A stretch of DNA of 64,000 nt from Brienomyrus brachyistius (lineage: Eukaryota; Chordata; Actinopteri; Osteoglossiformes; Mormyridae): the NCBI RefSeq assembly GCF_023856365.1, contig NC_064552.1, positions 11,202,160-11,266,159 of the forward strand, given 5' to 3'. Numbering within the stretch: position 1 is the first letter of the stretch; each line of letters begins with the position of its first letter. The notes beneath the pieces were generated by a model, which saw nothing but the letters and a program-made list of their open reading frames with translations, had not been told where the DNA came from and searched no databases. Both the position numbers and the translations under genes were made by a program. Positions 25,601 to 37,800 of the stretch are shown here, in pieces.

Positions 25601-28600
25601 AAGACAAAATGCCTTTCAATTCCATTTTTTTTAATCGCCGTTTATTTTAATTTAGCTTTTTTTGGTCCAAAGCTAACGCTTAAAATTTAGTTTGAGTAAA
25701 GTATGTCCAGACATATTGAGGGCATCTATTTAAACGATCCATTTCCTTTGTGGACCCTTTATACAGGGAATGATCTTTCTTATGCCTTTCCATAAATATG
25801 TCTTCTATAAATGTACCAGCTAGGGACATCCGTATTTCAGGTTAATTATCAGCATTTCAACTATAGTCATCTCATAGTTGTGGAAACCTTTGCTATTGCT
25901 ATACTTGCTATTGGAATTAACTTTTTTTTTCTTTTTTTTTTACGCAGTCATCTTTAATTTAGGATGCTTAAAATAGTTATGTGACTGTTCTGTCCATTAA
26001 GGACAAAAATCAATATTTAACATCCACCAAGGTCCAAGCATCCTACTATAAATGCTTTTAGAGGTATTTATTTAACTGGCTCCCCAGATTAGCCATCAGC
26101 TGTGCAACACTTGGATTTCAAATTAGGCCATAAAAAATTACATTAATAACCTTGAAAGAGAATGCATCATTCTTTCCCTTCCATATCCTGCTGTTTTTTT
26201 AATTATATAGGTCAGTGCTATTGATCAGCCGAGACCTGTTATTTATTTAATCTTCTGGTTTACAGCATAAGCACTTTTGTCTCTGAAACGCTCGGTTGTG
26301 AACGGTGTCTACAGGCAGCACTGCCCAGACCTCATCCAGTGCTTATAATCAGTCACCGAAATGTGTTTGCATCTCGTGAAACAGAGATCCATGGCAACGG
26401 CGTAATTTATAGTAATTTAGCTTATGAGTCTCACAAGTCGTGTTACCGAGACGCTGGACTTACTGCCGCATGTCACACTGACCAGTCACTCCCACAGTCT
26501 CACACGCACTAATTTAAGAGTGAGAGAGAGCAGGGGGGAAAAAAAATCATTTTAAAGAATAGTAACTTTAAATATACCGTAATACATAATTACTGTATTT
26601 ATCTGTGTTTCCAAATTACCGACTGAAAGGAATGTCAACTTAGAACTGCATGGGTTGCGTTTCTATTGAAGGGAAAGAGCGAAAAAAGCATCAATTCCTT
26701 CCAGTGCTTTATGGATTTTTGTATTCCCCCTCGGAATTAATGTTTGCTCTAAATTCAGACAAGCCATGCTTCAGAGAACCCATCCTTGAACCTAGAGTGA
26801 ATATGACAGATTTTAATGCAGGGCTTTTAAGTATATTTTAATGATCTAGTTTCAGAACCAGCGGTCCTTCACTGAGCATTACATCAGCTGCTTTCTCTCT
26901 CTTGGGAGATTATGGTCGTATTTGAGATTATGCTGTGCAGTAAATACAGAGGAAGGAGCTGTTTGTTTAGCGGGCATGATTAACCAGTAGGATTATCAGC
27001 CGGAGAATTTCACGTTATTCCTTGCCATATGGAGGTAATTTGACTGAGTGTACTTCAATAGAACAAGACTGTCATAATATATTCATAAACACTAGCAACG
27101 AAGCGTCGCACTAATGGCGAAATTATTTGTTGTAAGTTCGCTTGTTGCTGTCACTTTGTGGGTGTTCAGAGATGACAGGAAGCTAATTAAATCTCTGATT
27201 GATCTAATTAGTCTATCGCACTAATTTGCATGTAAATATGGGCCCTCGTTTGTCCTGTGACGATGCCATCGCTCTCACGTGACAGAATTGCCTCTTTAGA
27301 TAACCTGGGCTGAAGATGATTAATCATATAGCAGTTTAGACATTTTCTAATTATTAACGGAGGCCTCCGAGGTCTGTACCCCGTGCAGTCAGAAAAAGGA
27401 CGGACCCAGAGTCTCCTGCGCGTAGTGCGTTGTTTCATCAATATGTTAAATTGGTTCATTCCAGTGCGGTAATAGATTTTTCATTCCTCAGCCAATAATG
27501 TCTAACTGACCCGCATTAAACATTTATAAAGGTTACAGTTTGCTTTCTTGGGACTGATTCCAGTCCTTCCGTATACTCTGATGTCCTGAGTTTCACTAAT
27601 TGTCAGATTAACAATTCAGTTTCAGATTAACTTCATTTGGGAACAGATAATTATACCGTTAGTGTCCGCAAAATTGACAGATTGAGTTATATATGCAAAG
27701 TTTATTTTTGCTTTGTATGTTCGGAGTGCCATGATAACAACCTGCAAATGTTTATACAGGCCTAGTATAACATCTGTCTGTATGTTTGCATATGCATAGG
27801 GCTTACAGAGAGCTTCCTTTGGTGTTATGTCTATAAAAAAGTCATACATCAAAAATCAATCGAGAAGCTTGTTATTTCAGTGAAGCAGAACCTCACATCA
27901 GACAAATACACAAGTACATGGATCTTGACGCATATTATTCAACACTTTTAATAATTAAAGTTAGCTTTTCACAAGTTAATGGATTGTCGCCTTTGGGAAA
28001 TAGATGAGGTAATTCTATGTTCAGAAAGCCAAGCATGGCAGAAAGCTTGGTATTGCATACCCTCACGGTCCTGTTAAAAGAGCGTCTGACGTCTTAGCAG
28101 ACACATTTGCTAGGCTTCCCCGAAATACCTCTTTGCTTTATTTTGGTGGAACATTTGCTTTTCCAACTGATCGAGCCCCGCTTGACGAAGCACTCAGAGT
28201 CATGTAGATTACAACCACCTGAGCTAAATCACAACTCACCAGAAGTGCTAATTAAAACTCTGCCTTGGTTTTCTCTGTTAGCAGCGGGATAGTGGGCCCC
28301 AGGCAGCGCTACTGCTTCCATTATGTCCAATAACAGGCGTCCAGTTGTGTGTTTAACATTCATTTAGCATCGTGAACCCGCTAAACTGCCATCCATACCT
28401 ATCTTTTAGTGTGGCTAAAGGCGTAATTTATGGGGAGACACGGAGCATTTCATCAGCAGAGAGTTACGAGGCAACGCCGCAAATGCTCCAGTGCACAAGT
28501 TGACTGTCTTTGTGAAGCGGCTTATTTATTTCTTTAAGATTTTCAATCGAAAACACGTTTCGTCAAATTAAGCTTTGGATCGTTTTCTGTAGACGGTTGT

Positions 28601-31600
28601 GTAGATAATAATAATAAAATACACGGCAGTCCTATTGCGAACTCATGCAGCAAATTCATTATTAATAATTGCATTCGTGGTTGAAGTACAATGTCGTAGA
28701 GGATAAACAGGTTTAACAGAACAGTTTTATTGTATGGATTGTTATGATAACAGTCAGCTTTTGCAGACGAATGCATTTGCATACACTTCCTTTGTGCTTT
28801 TCTGCCTTTCAGTGGGCAGTGTGCCATCTTGTGATCAAGAAATAGTATTGCATTAATTATAATTAAATTTAAAATAATGCTTTATAAAATGGTGGCAGTG
28901 TTTATTATGACCAGCATTGAGTCATTTCAGTGGAATCAGAAAAATTGCGTTAACGATAGTTTATTATTATTACTGACATCAAGTCATTCTATGGAAAACC
29001 ATGAAAATGCCCATATTTGTAAAGTTATTGAGAAAATATATTCTCCCCTTCAGATGCATGCTCATCAGATTATGCAATTGTTACATAAAACACACACAGG
29101 TACTGTTTTTGTGTACAGTCTTTCAAGGACAGTCTGTCAAACCTGGCTGGCTGGTTGCTGTGCCCCATAATAGCATCGATTCTCTCTCCACCAGCCCCCC
29201 CGCTCATCGTGTTATTTGAGGAAAGGGCCTGGAAACAGGAGAAAGGTTAGACAACTCCAGGCCTGGTCCACTTCTACTAGCACTGCTCCTCCTGGCGTTC
29301 GCAGGCATCTCTGCTGCAGGTGCGGGCCCTTACCCTGTCTCCTTGCAGATGAGGGGTAGGGTGGGGGGGGGGGGTGTGCAGAGACCATCGCCACGGTAAC
29401 GACCCCTTCTGCAGGAAGACGGGCTTCCCTTCACACGGTTGTTACAACAGCTCTGCAGGGTGCAGCAGCATATATGCAAAATAAATAGGATATTGTTTGC
29501 TAGTTGCTACGATTGTAGCACCTTGGGCCGCAAGGAAAGAACAGGACTTCTCTTTCCTCTCTCTCTCTCTCTCTCTTTCCTCTCTCTCTCTCTCTTTCCT
29601 CTCTCTCTCTCTCTCTCTTTCCTCTCTCTCTCTCTCTTTCCTCTCTCTCTCTCTTTCTCTCCCTCTCTTTCCCCCAACACGTGTTTTGCATTGCACAGTC
29701 AGCTGTGGGCACCGAACCCCCCTGCTTTTCTCTCCTGTTTGCCATCTTTGCACAACCTCGCCATATCTTTCTATTTGGAGCATCCAACCCCCCCCCGTCT
29801 CCCCCCCCCCATGCAGGGGTGCAGAGCAAAAATCCACCTGGGCTCAGAATAAACACAGCACTCTGTATAATTATTGTGTTCTCTAAGTGAGATTATATAA
29901 AGGGACTCGCGTTTCGGAATTCTTATTATGGAAATGAATGTTATATAAGACGCACATTAGAAGCTCAGAGGAAGGAGACACTGCAGTGGAATCTTATTAC
30001 CTTGTGAGCAGCTCTCCCTGTGGAGATCGGTCAGAGGCCCGTGTGCACATACAGGCAGCGTGTACACAGACACACCGGCACGCAAGCTCTGCTCACCTTC
30101 ATTTTTATTTTTATTTTTTTTTCCTCAGCTGGACAACCATCTCCATAGTAACACCCCCATCCGCTAAAAGCGTGTCATTACTCACGGCCTGATTTGTGCA
30201 TAGCAATTAAGTCGGAATTAATGACTGAGCACATTACTTTTTTTTTTTTTTTTTTTTTTTAAGACCTGCACTTAACTGCATTTTTTAAATGAATTACAGA
30301 CAAAGCTGTTTTGGCATTTTAATCAGATGAAATCTGTGACTTACACGGTAGAAAATTATGGGAAGGTGCCGAACCCCCGTGGACTGGAGACAGACATGCA
30401 GGTCTGTGACTTGCGCTCGCGAGGCTCATCGCCCTGGTTGAGCGCTTGAGTGGACGCTGCCCTGATTCTTACTGAAAAGGCCTTACTCATGCTGACTTGG
30501 CATTCGTCCCTTCGGATACAGATACATTTCTGCTTCTCTTCCATGACCCTTCTCCCATTAACCCTTCGCTGCACCATATTTTACTTCCCCTGCATTCTGT
30601 GGTTCTACTTCAGCTTCATTGCCTCTGGAATGCGCCTGTGTGTAGATGCATGTATGATTGTGTACTTTAACGGCACACGACCACTGCTACAGAACTATCC
30701 TCCCAACCATGCTTGCAGAGGAGGTGAGATTACAATAAGTGAATTTCAGCAGGGCAGCTGCAAGGTATCAAGGCTTCTTAAAATAAGCGCACGCATCCTG
30801 TACTAGAGTGGGTTGCGCCAGGCCAGCTCTGCTCTTAAGTGTGCGAGCTAGGACCAAATGGCAGCATAATATATTTATCTGGCCTAAAAATGAACCTACA
30901 TTGTCAGTGTCGTTTAAATAGAGAACTTAAAATAACTTAGCAGGTTTTTGATTACAGATGGTTTCTCAGCTATGGTCTGGCCGTTCTGGAACACAGGAGG
31001 TATGCATTAAGCTCTCGATATACCAAGCACTCCTTATCCACACAGATTTAAAGATGCATGCTGTCATTTAAAAAGAAATGTCTACATTTTAATAATATCT
31101 CAGCAGTCGGAACAGACAGTTGCTTATTTCTTAAGTAGTGTAACTGATTTTTTTTTTTTTTGCTCCGAAAATAAACATAATAAAATTACTAATTGAGTCT
31201 GCAGCCATGCTGTAATTGCTAATAGTCTGTGACTTGGTGCAAATAGAAATGCACTGTTACGTGGGGGGATGCAGTAAGTCATGCTGAGGAGGATGTTAGC
31301 TGGAAGGGGCCAGGAGGAATAAAGTCACATTCTGTTTTTTTGCCCATTTCAGTCTGCACCCCTGTGTGGAAAGGCATAGTAAATGGATGGTAGTGTACAG
31401 GAACCTGGGCTATCTTTCGTAGCCTGGAGCGTGTTCACATTAGGACAGGCGTCCTGCTTATGGTTCATTACCCAACCACACGTGCTCAAAGTTTTAGGCT
31501 AGATGTGCATTTCCCTAGAAATCGAGAAGTGTGTGTGTGTTTATTTTGAGAAAGTGCCTAATGGTCTCCTGCAACATGCCCTTCCTTCTTCCCTTTCTTG

Positions 31601-31782
31601 TTTCTTCTCTATGTCTCTCTCTCTTTCCCTCTCATAAAGGAACATTTAATTGCACATTTCCTGTTCTTGGCCCAGCTGTATGGAATGTAGTTATATTGCT
31701 GTCAACTGGCCAATTGCTAAGCTGAATGAAAAATAACAAAAAATTATAATCATTCACGCCCATTTGAGCTCTTAAAAGTGTG

Positions 31783-31850
<68 letters not shown>

Positions 31851-34800
31851 AGACTGCTAGTAAATAATTTTCACCCATATTTATTTTCTTTTTAAACTTA
31901 AGCAGAACAGAGCTGTATCTTGTTTTGCCCATAAAAGGAAATATGGTAAGAACGATACGAACGTTTTTTCAGCTGCCCAACGTCTCGCCTTCCTTCTATG
32001 AGCGATTTCCAGTCTTATGGAAGTAATCAGTAAAAATAAAAGCATATTCAGAACAACTAAATTAAACGACAACATCTGATGTCAATCTCTGGCTAAAACA
32101 TCAAAACTTAAGGTCAGAGAGCTATGCCTGCCGTTACATTTAACTATAAAAGGGCAATCGTAAAACATGGGTCAGAAAAACTCAGGTTTGCAAAACATGC
32201 ACGCTTTGCTGCAAACTTTCAGATTTGAGGATTAGTTAGGAACAAGATAAATCATTGTACGTATTATTATGCTTTCATTATATAAATATGAACTGAAACA
32301 TTACAGTGGGAATCAGGTATTTGGCAGCCGCACGCTATTTTGATTTCACTGCATACAGCGAACGTTTTCCAGTTTTAGCAGCTGTAACATGTTTAAACTT
32401 TTGGTAATGGGATCTAAAGATGAATGTTCCCTCTGGGCTCCTGCTTAGCTCCATGATTGGAGGGCTGCCAGGCCTGAACCGGCCAATGGTTTTCCACCGC
32501 GCTTCCTCGCGCCCGCTCTGGCCGCGCATGCTCAGTGCAGGCTCCACTCCCGCACGGCGGTGGGAGTCGGTTGGGAGTCGCGGTGAATAAATACAGGGAA
32601 AGGGCGAAAGTGGCGGGTATTAAACAGTCTTCTGATGTCACAGCATCTAAAAAAATGCGTGGGGTTGGGTGTATTGGTGAGAATGGTGACTGGGCGGGGC
32701 AAATAAAGAGCCAAGTAATTAATTACAGCTTTTGTGACAGTTCTTTTAAGCAGCTCATAAAATGTTCTGTCCTGATATTTACGCCGTGCTGCATTCCCAC
32801 ATTCTGTTTTTTTCCACTGTGTCTTTTACTGTGGAGGTAGTATTTATAATTCAGCGTGCCTCGGATACTTCCCACTGTGACTCATTAATCACACAAATCA
32901 CATTATGAAAACTCCTATCCGCTGGAGCAGAAAGTGCGATTTCAGCGAAATATATCCCGTCCAATTACCATCTCCGTATCAGGAGTCTGCATCGAGAATG
33001 TGCAATAAAATAAATTAGAAAGAAAAGTATCTTCATGCGTTCAATTAGATTCAAACAGAGTAAAAAAATAATTATGTTATTTGAAATGGAGTGGTGCGTG
33101 TTTGAAGGTTTATTTACAGTATTATACCCATAGTTTTTCAGACGTTGCCGCTTATGCTGGTTTCATAAGCCTTGCTTCCCGGGGAGAATTGATCTGGATG
33201 TTGTTAACGTGGGGCACACATCGAGGGTGCAGAGCAGATTTATGTCATCAGCTGCCGAGAGCAGAAATGCTTTTAATTAGATTTGAGTGCATTGTCTCCC
33301 ATCTGTATACATCTTTGTTTAAGGCAAATGAGCGTCTATGGATCCATTTGCATTATATGCAGGCAGATTCTTACCGATGTAAATCCACATGCAGAAACTT
33401 TTAGATAATTGAAATATGCATGAGAACATCGAGTGCAGTTTGCTGTAAGTTGTTCACTTCTTTAATAGATTTTAAAATACTGGAACATTTTAAAATTAAA
33501 GGAACATTTGGATCGCAACGATATCTAGTGAGATTATAGAGCAGTGAAAGGTCTGCATGTGCAGTATATTACAGTTGTGTGTGTGCTGGTGTTCTGGACC
33601 ATACTGTGATATATGGGCCCCTGTTGTTCACCTGTGTCCCTCTCCAATTCCCCCTTCCTCCCCCAGACTCATCCTACCCTATGAGAGGTACACCAAAGGA
33701 GAGGAAGACAAGCCCCTACCCCCGGTCAAGCCCAGAAAACAGGAGGCCGGCGCCCAGGAGGGGGGCATTAGGACAAAGGTGGCTGTGGTGAAGCGTCCCA
33801 AAGATGAACAAAACCACAAGGGCAGGACTGAAAAGGACGCCTTGGTGAAAGCCCCTGTCCCCTCCCAGGTCAGTCACACATGAAGTCCTTTGGTTCCACA
33901 TAGCCAAGAACCTCTCTGCGCTTTGGGAAGAGAGAAAGAAGAAAAAAAACATGACAGCCCACTTTAGGCAGGGAGCCTTCTTTATTTAACAAATAAGCTG
34001 TCAAAGTCCCAGAAGAACAGGGCTGTCAGAAGAGGCTCGTTTTAACATAATTATTTTAGCCTGAATGGAGATTCTAACTGCCTCTCCAGTGACGGGTAGA
34101 TATGTGAGTGTTTTTCGCCATGGTAACTGCAATAGGTTTTTTTTTTTATTATTATTATATACTGTTTTCCTGTTTTAGTCGTAATATTTTTTCCTTCTGC
34201 TCTGGGCGCGCCTCCTCAAATCACGTCACGTCCGTTACAACCGGCCGCGCTCCGTCCGCCGTGCACCAGGACGGGCGAGTGGTCGCCGCGAAAAGTGTTT
34301 CTGAGCATATTTTATGGGCTATTGTGCGGAGAATGAAAAGATGCCATGTCCTGTTCTTACATAAGCCCCGCGTGCTATTTTTATCTCCACCCCATAAAAA
34401 AAAAAAAAAAACAATAAATCCTTGGTGATTTGCAAATGTCTCTCCAGTTAAGCATAAATAGGGGGGGAAAAAGAATACGGCACTGGAAGGAAAAGAAAAT
34501 TGAGTTATTATTTTTCCATGAATAACCAATGATTACAAAAGAGTTGAAAAGGCCTTTTGAATTCTCTCCTGAAGTGTCAAATTTAGACACATTTTAGAAC
34601 AGCTACAAGGCATATATTAATTTCTGCAGTGCATGAAATGAATAATAGGGCTATAGTGTGGAAACAAAGAGGCCTGTTGTAAGGCCTGACGAGTTTTCCA
34701 GTGACATGCCTGCCTCATCGCTCTGGTATTTTCAGTAATTTGAAAGCCTCTTGAGATAATTGATTGTACATGGTAAGTACAAAATGTAAATGTACTATTC

Positions 34801-37800
34801 AGTTTGAGGAAGACAAAAAAACACAGAGGGGGTTTAAAAACTCCAAAGCACTTAACAAACATTCCCTCTGTCGGATGAGAGTGCATTTTAAGAACGTTAA
34901 AAATGTTAATTTTGCATTATGGTCATACTGCGTACAGCACATGGACATGTTTTCTGTAGAGAATTACAAAATAGTAAGTGAAGTTCATATATTTTGAGTA
35001 GAGTTAGACAGCTGTGAGTCTTGAGTGGTACATTCGTTGTCAACAACCAGACACACCCTATTAGTGGTGTATAACTATATCTGCTAGTCACCAGGCACTA
35101 AAAGCCTACAGTTTGTGAGAGAGTATCAACAAACATGAAAGGTCTTGTCATTCCAGTGTGGTGCAAGCCAAGCCCTAGTGTGACATAGGGGGTCAGATCT
35201 TGCCAACCACACAAAGACCACAGCTGCAGGAACTATGCACAGAAACATTATATGTGACAAAACAGGGGATTTCATTTTCATACTTAAAGAAAAATCGCAA
35301 TCAGCGTCACACTGCATATTGTGCATGGGTGTTTCCTGTTATTTGAGGATGTTGTTACACCTGTTTTTTTTTTCAAAGAAATTCATCTTTGGAGATGGTA
35401 ACAGGCCCAGAGAATGTAAGGAACAAAATTTAAGAAGAGATACTTTTTAAAACATCCACCAAGCTTCTGTATCAGGGATTATGAATAGGCAGGCTGGCAG
35501 TCTGCTTTGAAATGTTTGAAAATGCCATTTTGTATCCTGTCCCTGGACTCAGCTTATGTCAAACCTTAAAATATATAGAATAAACTTGTCAGAAAGGCCA
35601 AAGCAGCCCTCAGATCTCAGGTTTTTAGCTTGAAGTATGCAAATAAATAGGCCGATTCTGATTATTGGTTGGAAATTCAATCTAATCTTCAATCCAGATG
35701 TCATTTCGGGCAGCTTTTTATTTTAAGAGAACAGACGTAATTCCTGTTTGGAAAGTACTGTTTTCTCAACTTACTCCTGGTGTACTTAACACTCAAGTCA
35801 TCTGTCAGCGGTGGATATTCAATATAACTTCTTAAGCAGTGATTGCTTTGATGTTAGCCATTTGCAAATATGGTTCCCAGTGAAGGATGTGACTCTCTGG
35901 GGTCAGGTTTAGTTAAGTACATTTGACTTGAATCATCTGTTTGGAGGATTATTTACTTTAACTTTGACAGTGGGGTGACTATATTTGCTTGTGAAAGTCA
36001 TTGAGTAGTATCACAAGCTCCCAGTGACTAACATAACTCTTTGTGGTTGCAGGCATCTGACGACAAAGAGGAGAGTCAAGAAGAATGCGTTGAATTGAAG
36101 CCAGAGGCCCAGCACTTTGCCAAGGAGGAGGTCAAGTCTGGAGAGGAGGAGGAAGATGAGGAAGAGGAGTTGCAACTCACTGTGAAAGAAGAAGCTTTGA
36201 GCAGCAATGCACGGGAGAAGGCCTTGCTTTGTACATCACCATGGGAGAATGCCAAGACTGACCAAGTCACCAGGGACATACTATCCTCTCAGCCGTTAGC
36301 CAAGCACCCCGAAATCTTGGATAATTTCAGTCCCAAGTTGCCGGAAGAGACAGGTGATAGATTCTTAAAGGCAAATCCCAAGCCATTACCCATGACATGC
36401 GCACAGGAGCTGCAGAATGGTGTGTTGGACCGTGCTGCTCCCTGTTCTGTGGGCAAGGTGGATCCCCTCGTGAATAAGGAAACCCAAAGTCACGTCGGCA
36501 TGGTGCTACCCACCTTGAAGCAGAAGCCACCCCAGAGCTTCTCATTTCCGGAAATTGCCCAAGCGAAGGGGGAGCTCACCAGCAAGGATGAGTCCTCTTT
36601 TAACTACACTCCGATTGCGTATCCAAGAGGAAACTCCGGTATTATGTCTCCGTTGGCTAAAAAGAAGTTTTTGTCCCAGGTCAGTGGGACTGCCTTGCCC
36701 AATAACTATTCTTTTGGTGCACCTCCACCATTAATCAACACAAAATGCACAAGCAGCAGCACTGAGGACACGCCTGCTCTACAGAGCCCACTGGGGTCCA
36801 ACACAGAGACTGTGGTGATCAACAGACCATCTGTCATCCAGCACGCTCAGAGCTTCAAGACACGGACCATAGAGGAGAGAAGACCTTCAGGCGAAACCTT
36901 GCCTCGTGACCCAAGCGGGAAGTCAGAGCCGTTCACATGTGAGGTTGCCCAACCTCAGGTCAGCTCCGTGGTAGAACCATTTCTATTGAGACCCGAGCTC
37001 CGAGACGACGTCGAGAAGTCGTCAGAGAAGCAGGTGCTGCGGCCCACCAAGGTACCAAGCTTTCTGAACGAATTCTACTCTTCCCCTCACTTGCACAGCC
37101 TCTACCGACAGACTGAGCACCACCTGAGCAAGGATCAACTGACCAAGTACTTGAGCAGAGAAACGCTGTTTCGAGACTGTGACACTGTTCAGGGATTCCC
37201 TCCCAGCAGCCCTGACAATATTGCTTTGACTTATAGCACTCACTTGAGTCAAAAGGAAAAGGTTTCTCCAAGAGAACGTCCATCGGAAGACCAGCCAACA
37301 GATCTGAGTCTTCCTAAATCCACGTCACAGAGTCTGGCCCCCTCCAAGTCCTCTCTGTGTGGGTTACCCCATTCTGTAATCCAACAAGAGGTGAAGACCA
37401 ACCCCCCTCCCTTTCAGGTGGCCAACAATCAGACCTCAAATATTGACTTTCATCCCAGGGCTTGCCGTGTTCCTCCCATGACTATGACCCCCCCTAAAAA
37501 GGGCATAGACCTTCCCCCTAGAAGTGCGGGCTGTACGCAGAATGGGTGTGGGGAGGACATCATGGGGTACAAGATGGAGGAGATGGTACGGCCCATTCTG
37601 AGTGCCAAAAGCAGCCCGCAGAACGTTGGCGCTGCCCGGCCTCTGAAGAGGAATCTGGAGGAGCTGGAGAACGGGCCCCCAGAGAAGAAGATCCGGGCTG
37701 TGACGCCCATGCACTCGGTGAAGGACGCCGCTGGCAAAACCAAGACACCCGACCTAGAGGCTGAGGGGATAAAGCCGGTGGAGCCGGCACACGCCATGCA

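Larger units (their letters stand above)
24561..33666 (+). other. arid5b: large arid5b intron (9.1 kb)
   Basis: The largest complete arid5b intron in the window. It holds a 30-base minisatellite (24664-24900), a GC-richer stretch at 25180-25570 without recognisable product, AT-rich possibly regulatory DNA (26.8-28.9 kb), a CT-rich tract (29550-29675), a poly-T run (30238-30260), a TG/TA/CA microsatellite (31778-31851) and a CpG-rich promoter-like patch (32440-32600). No ORF in it is convincing as a gene. Confidence 0.85.

Noticed and set aside
29439..29886. Several 118-137 codon open frames on both strands
   Set aside because: They run through the CT-rich tandem repeat, which has no stop codons in several frames. 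The Ser/Leu and Arg/Glu repeats are artefacts of the DNA repeat.
36041..36052. Upstream extension of the large open frame to a TTG
   Set aside because: The 3' splice acceptor GGTTGCAG ends at 36052 and the phase from the exon at 33868 fits 36053, so the extra codons are intron.
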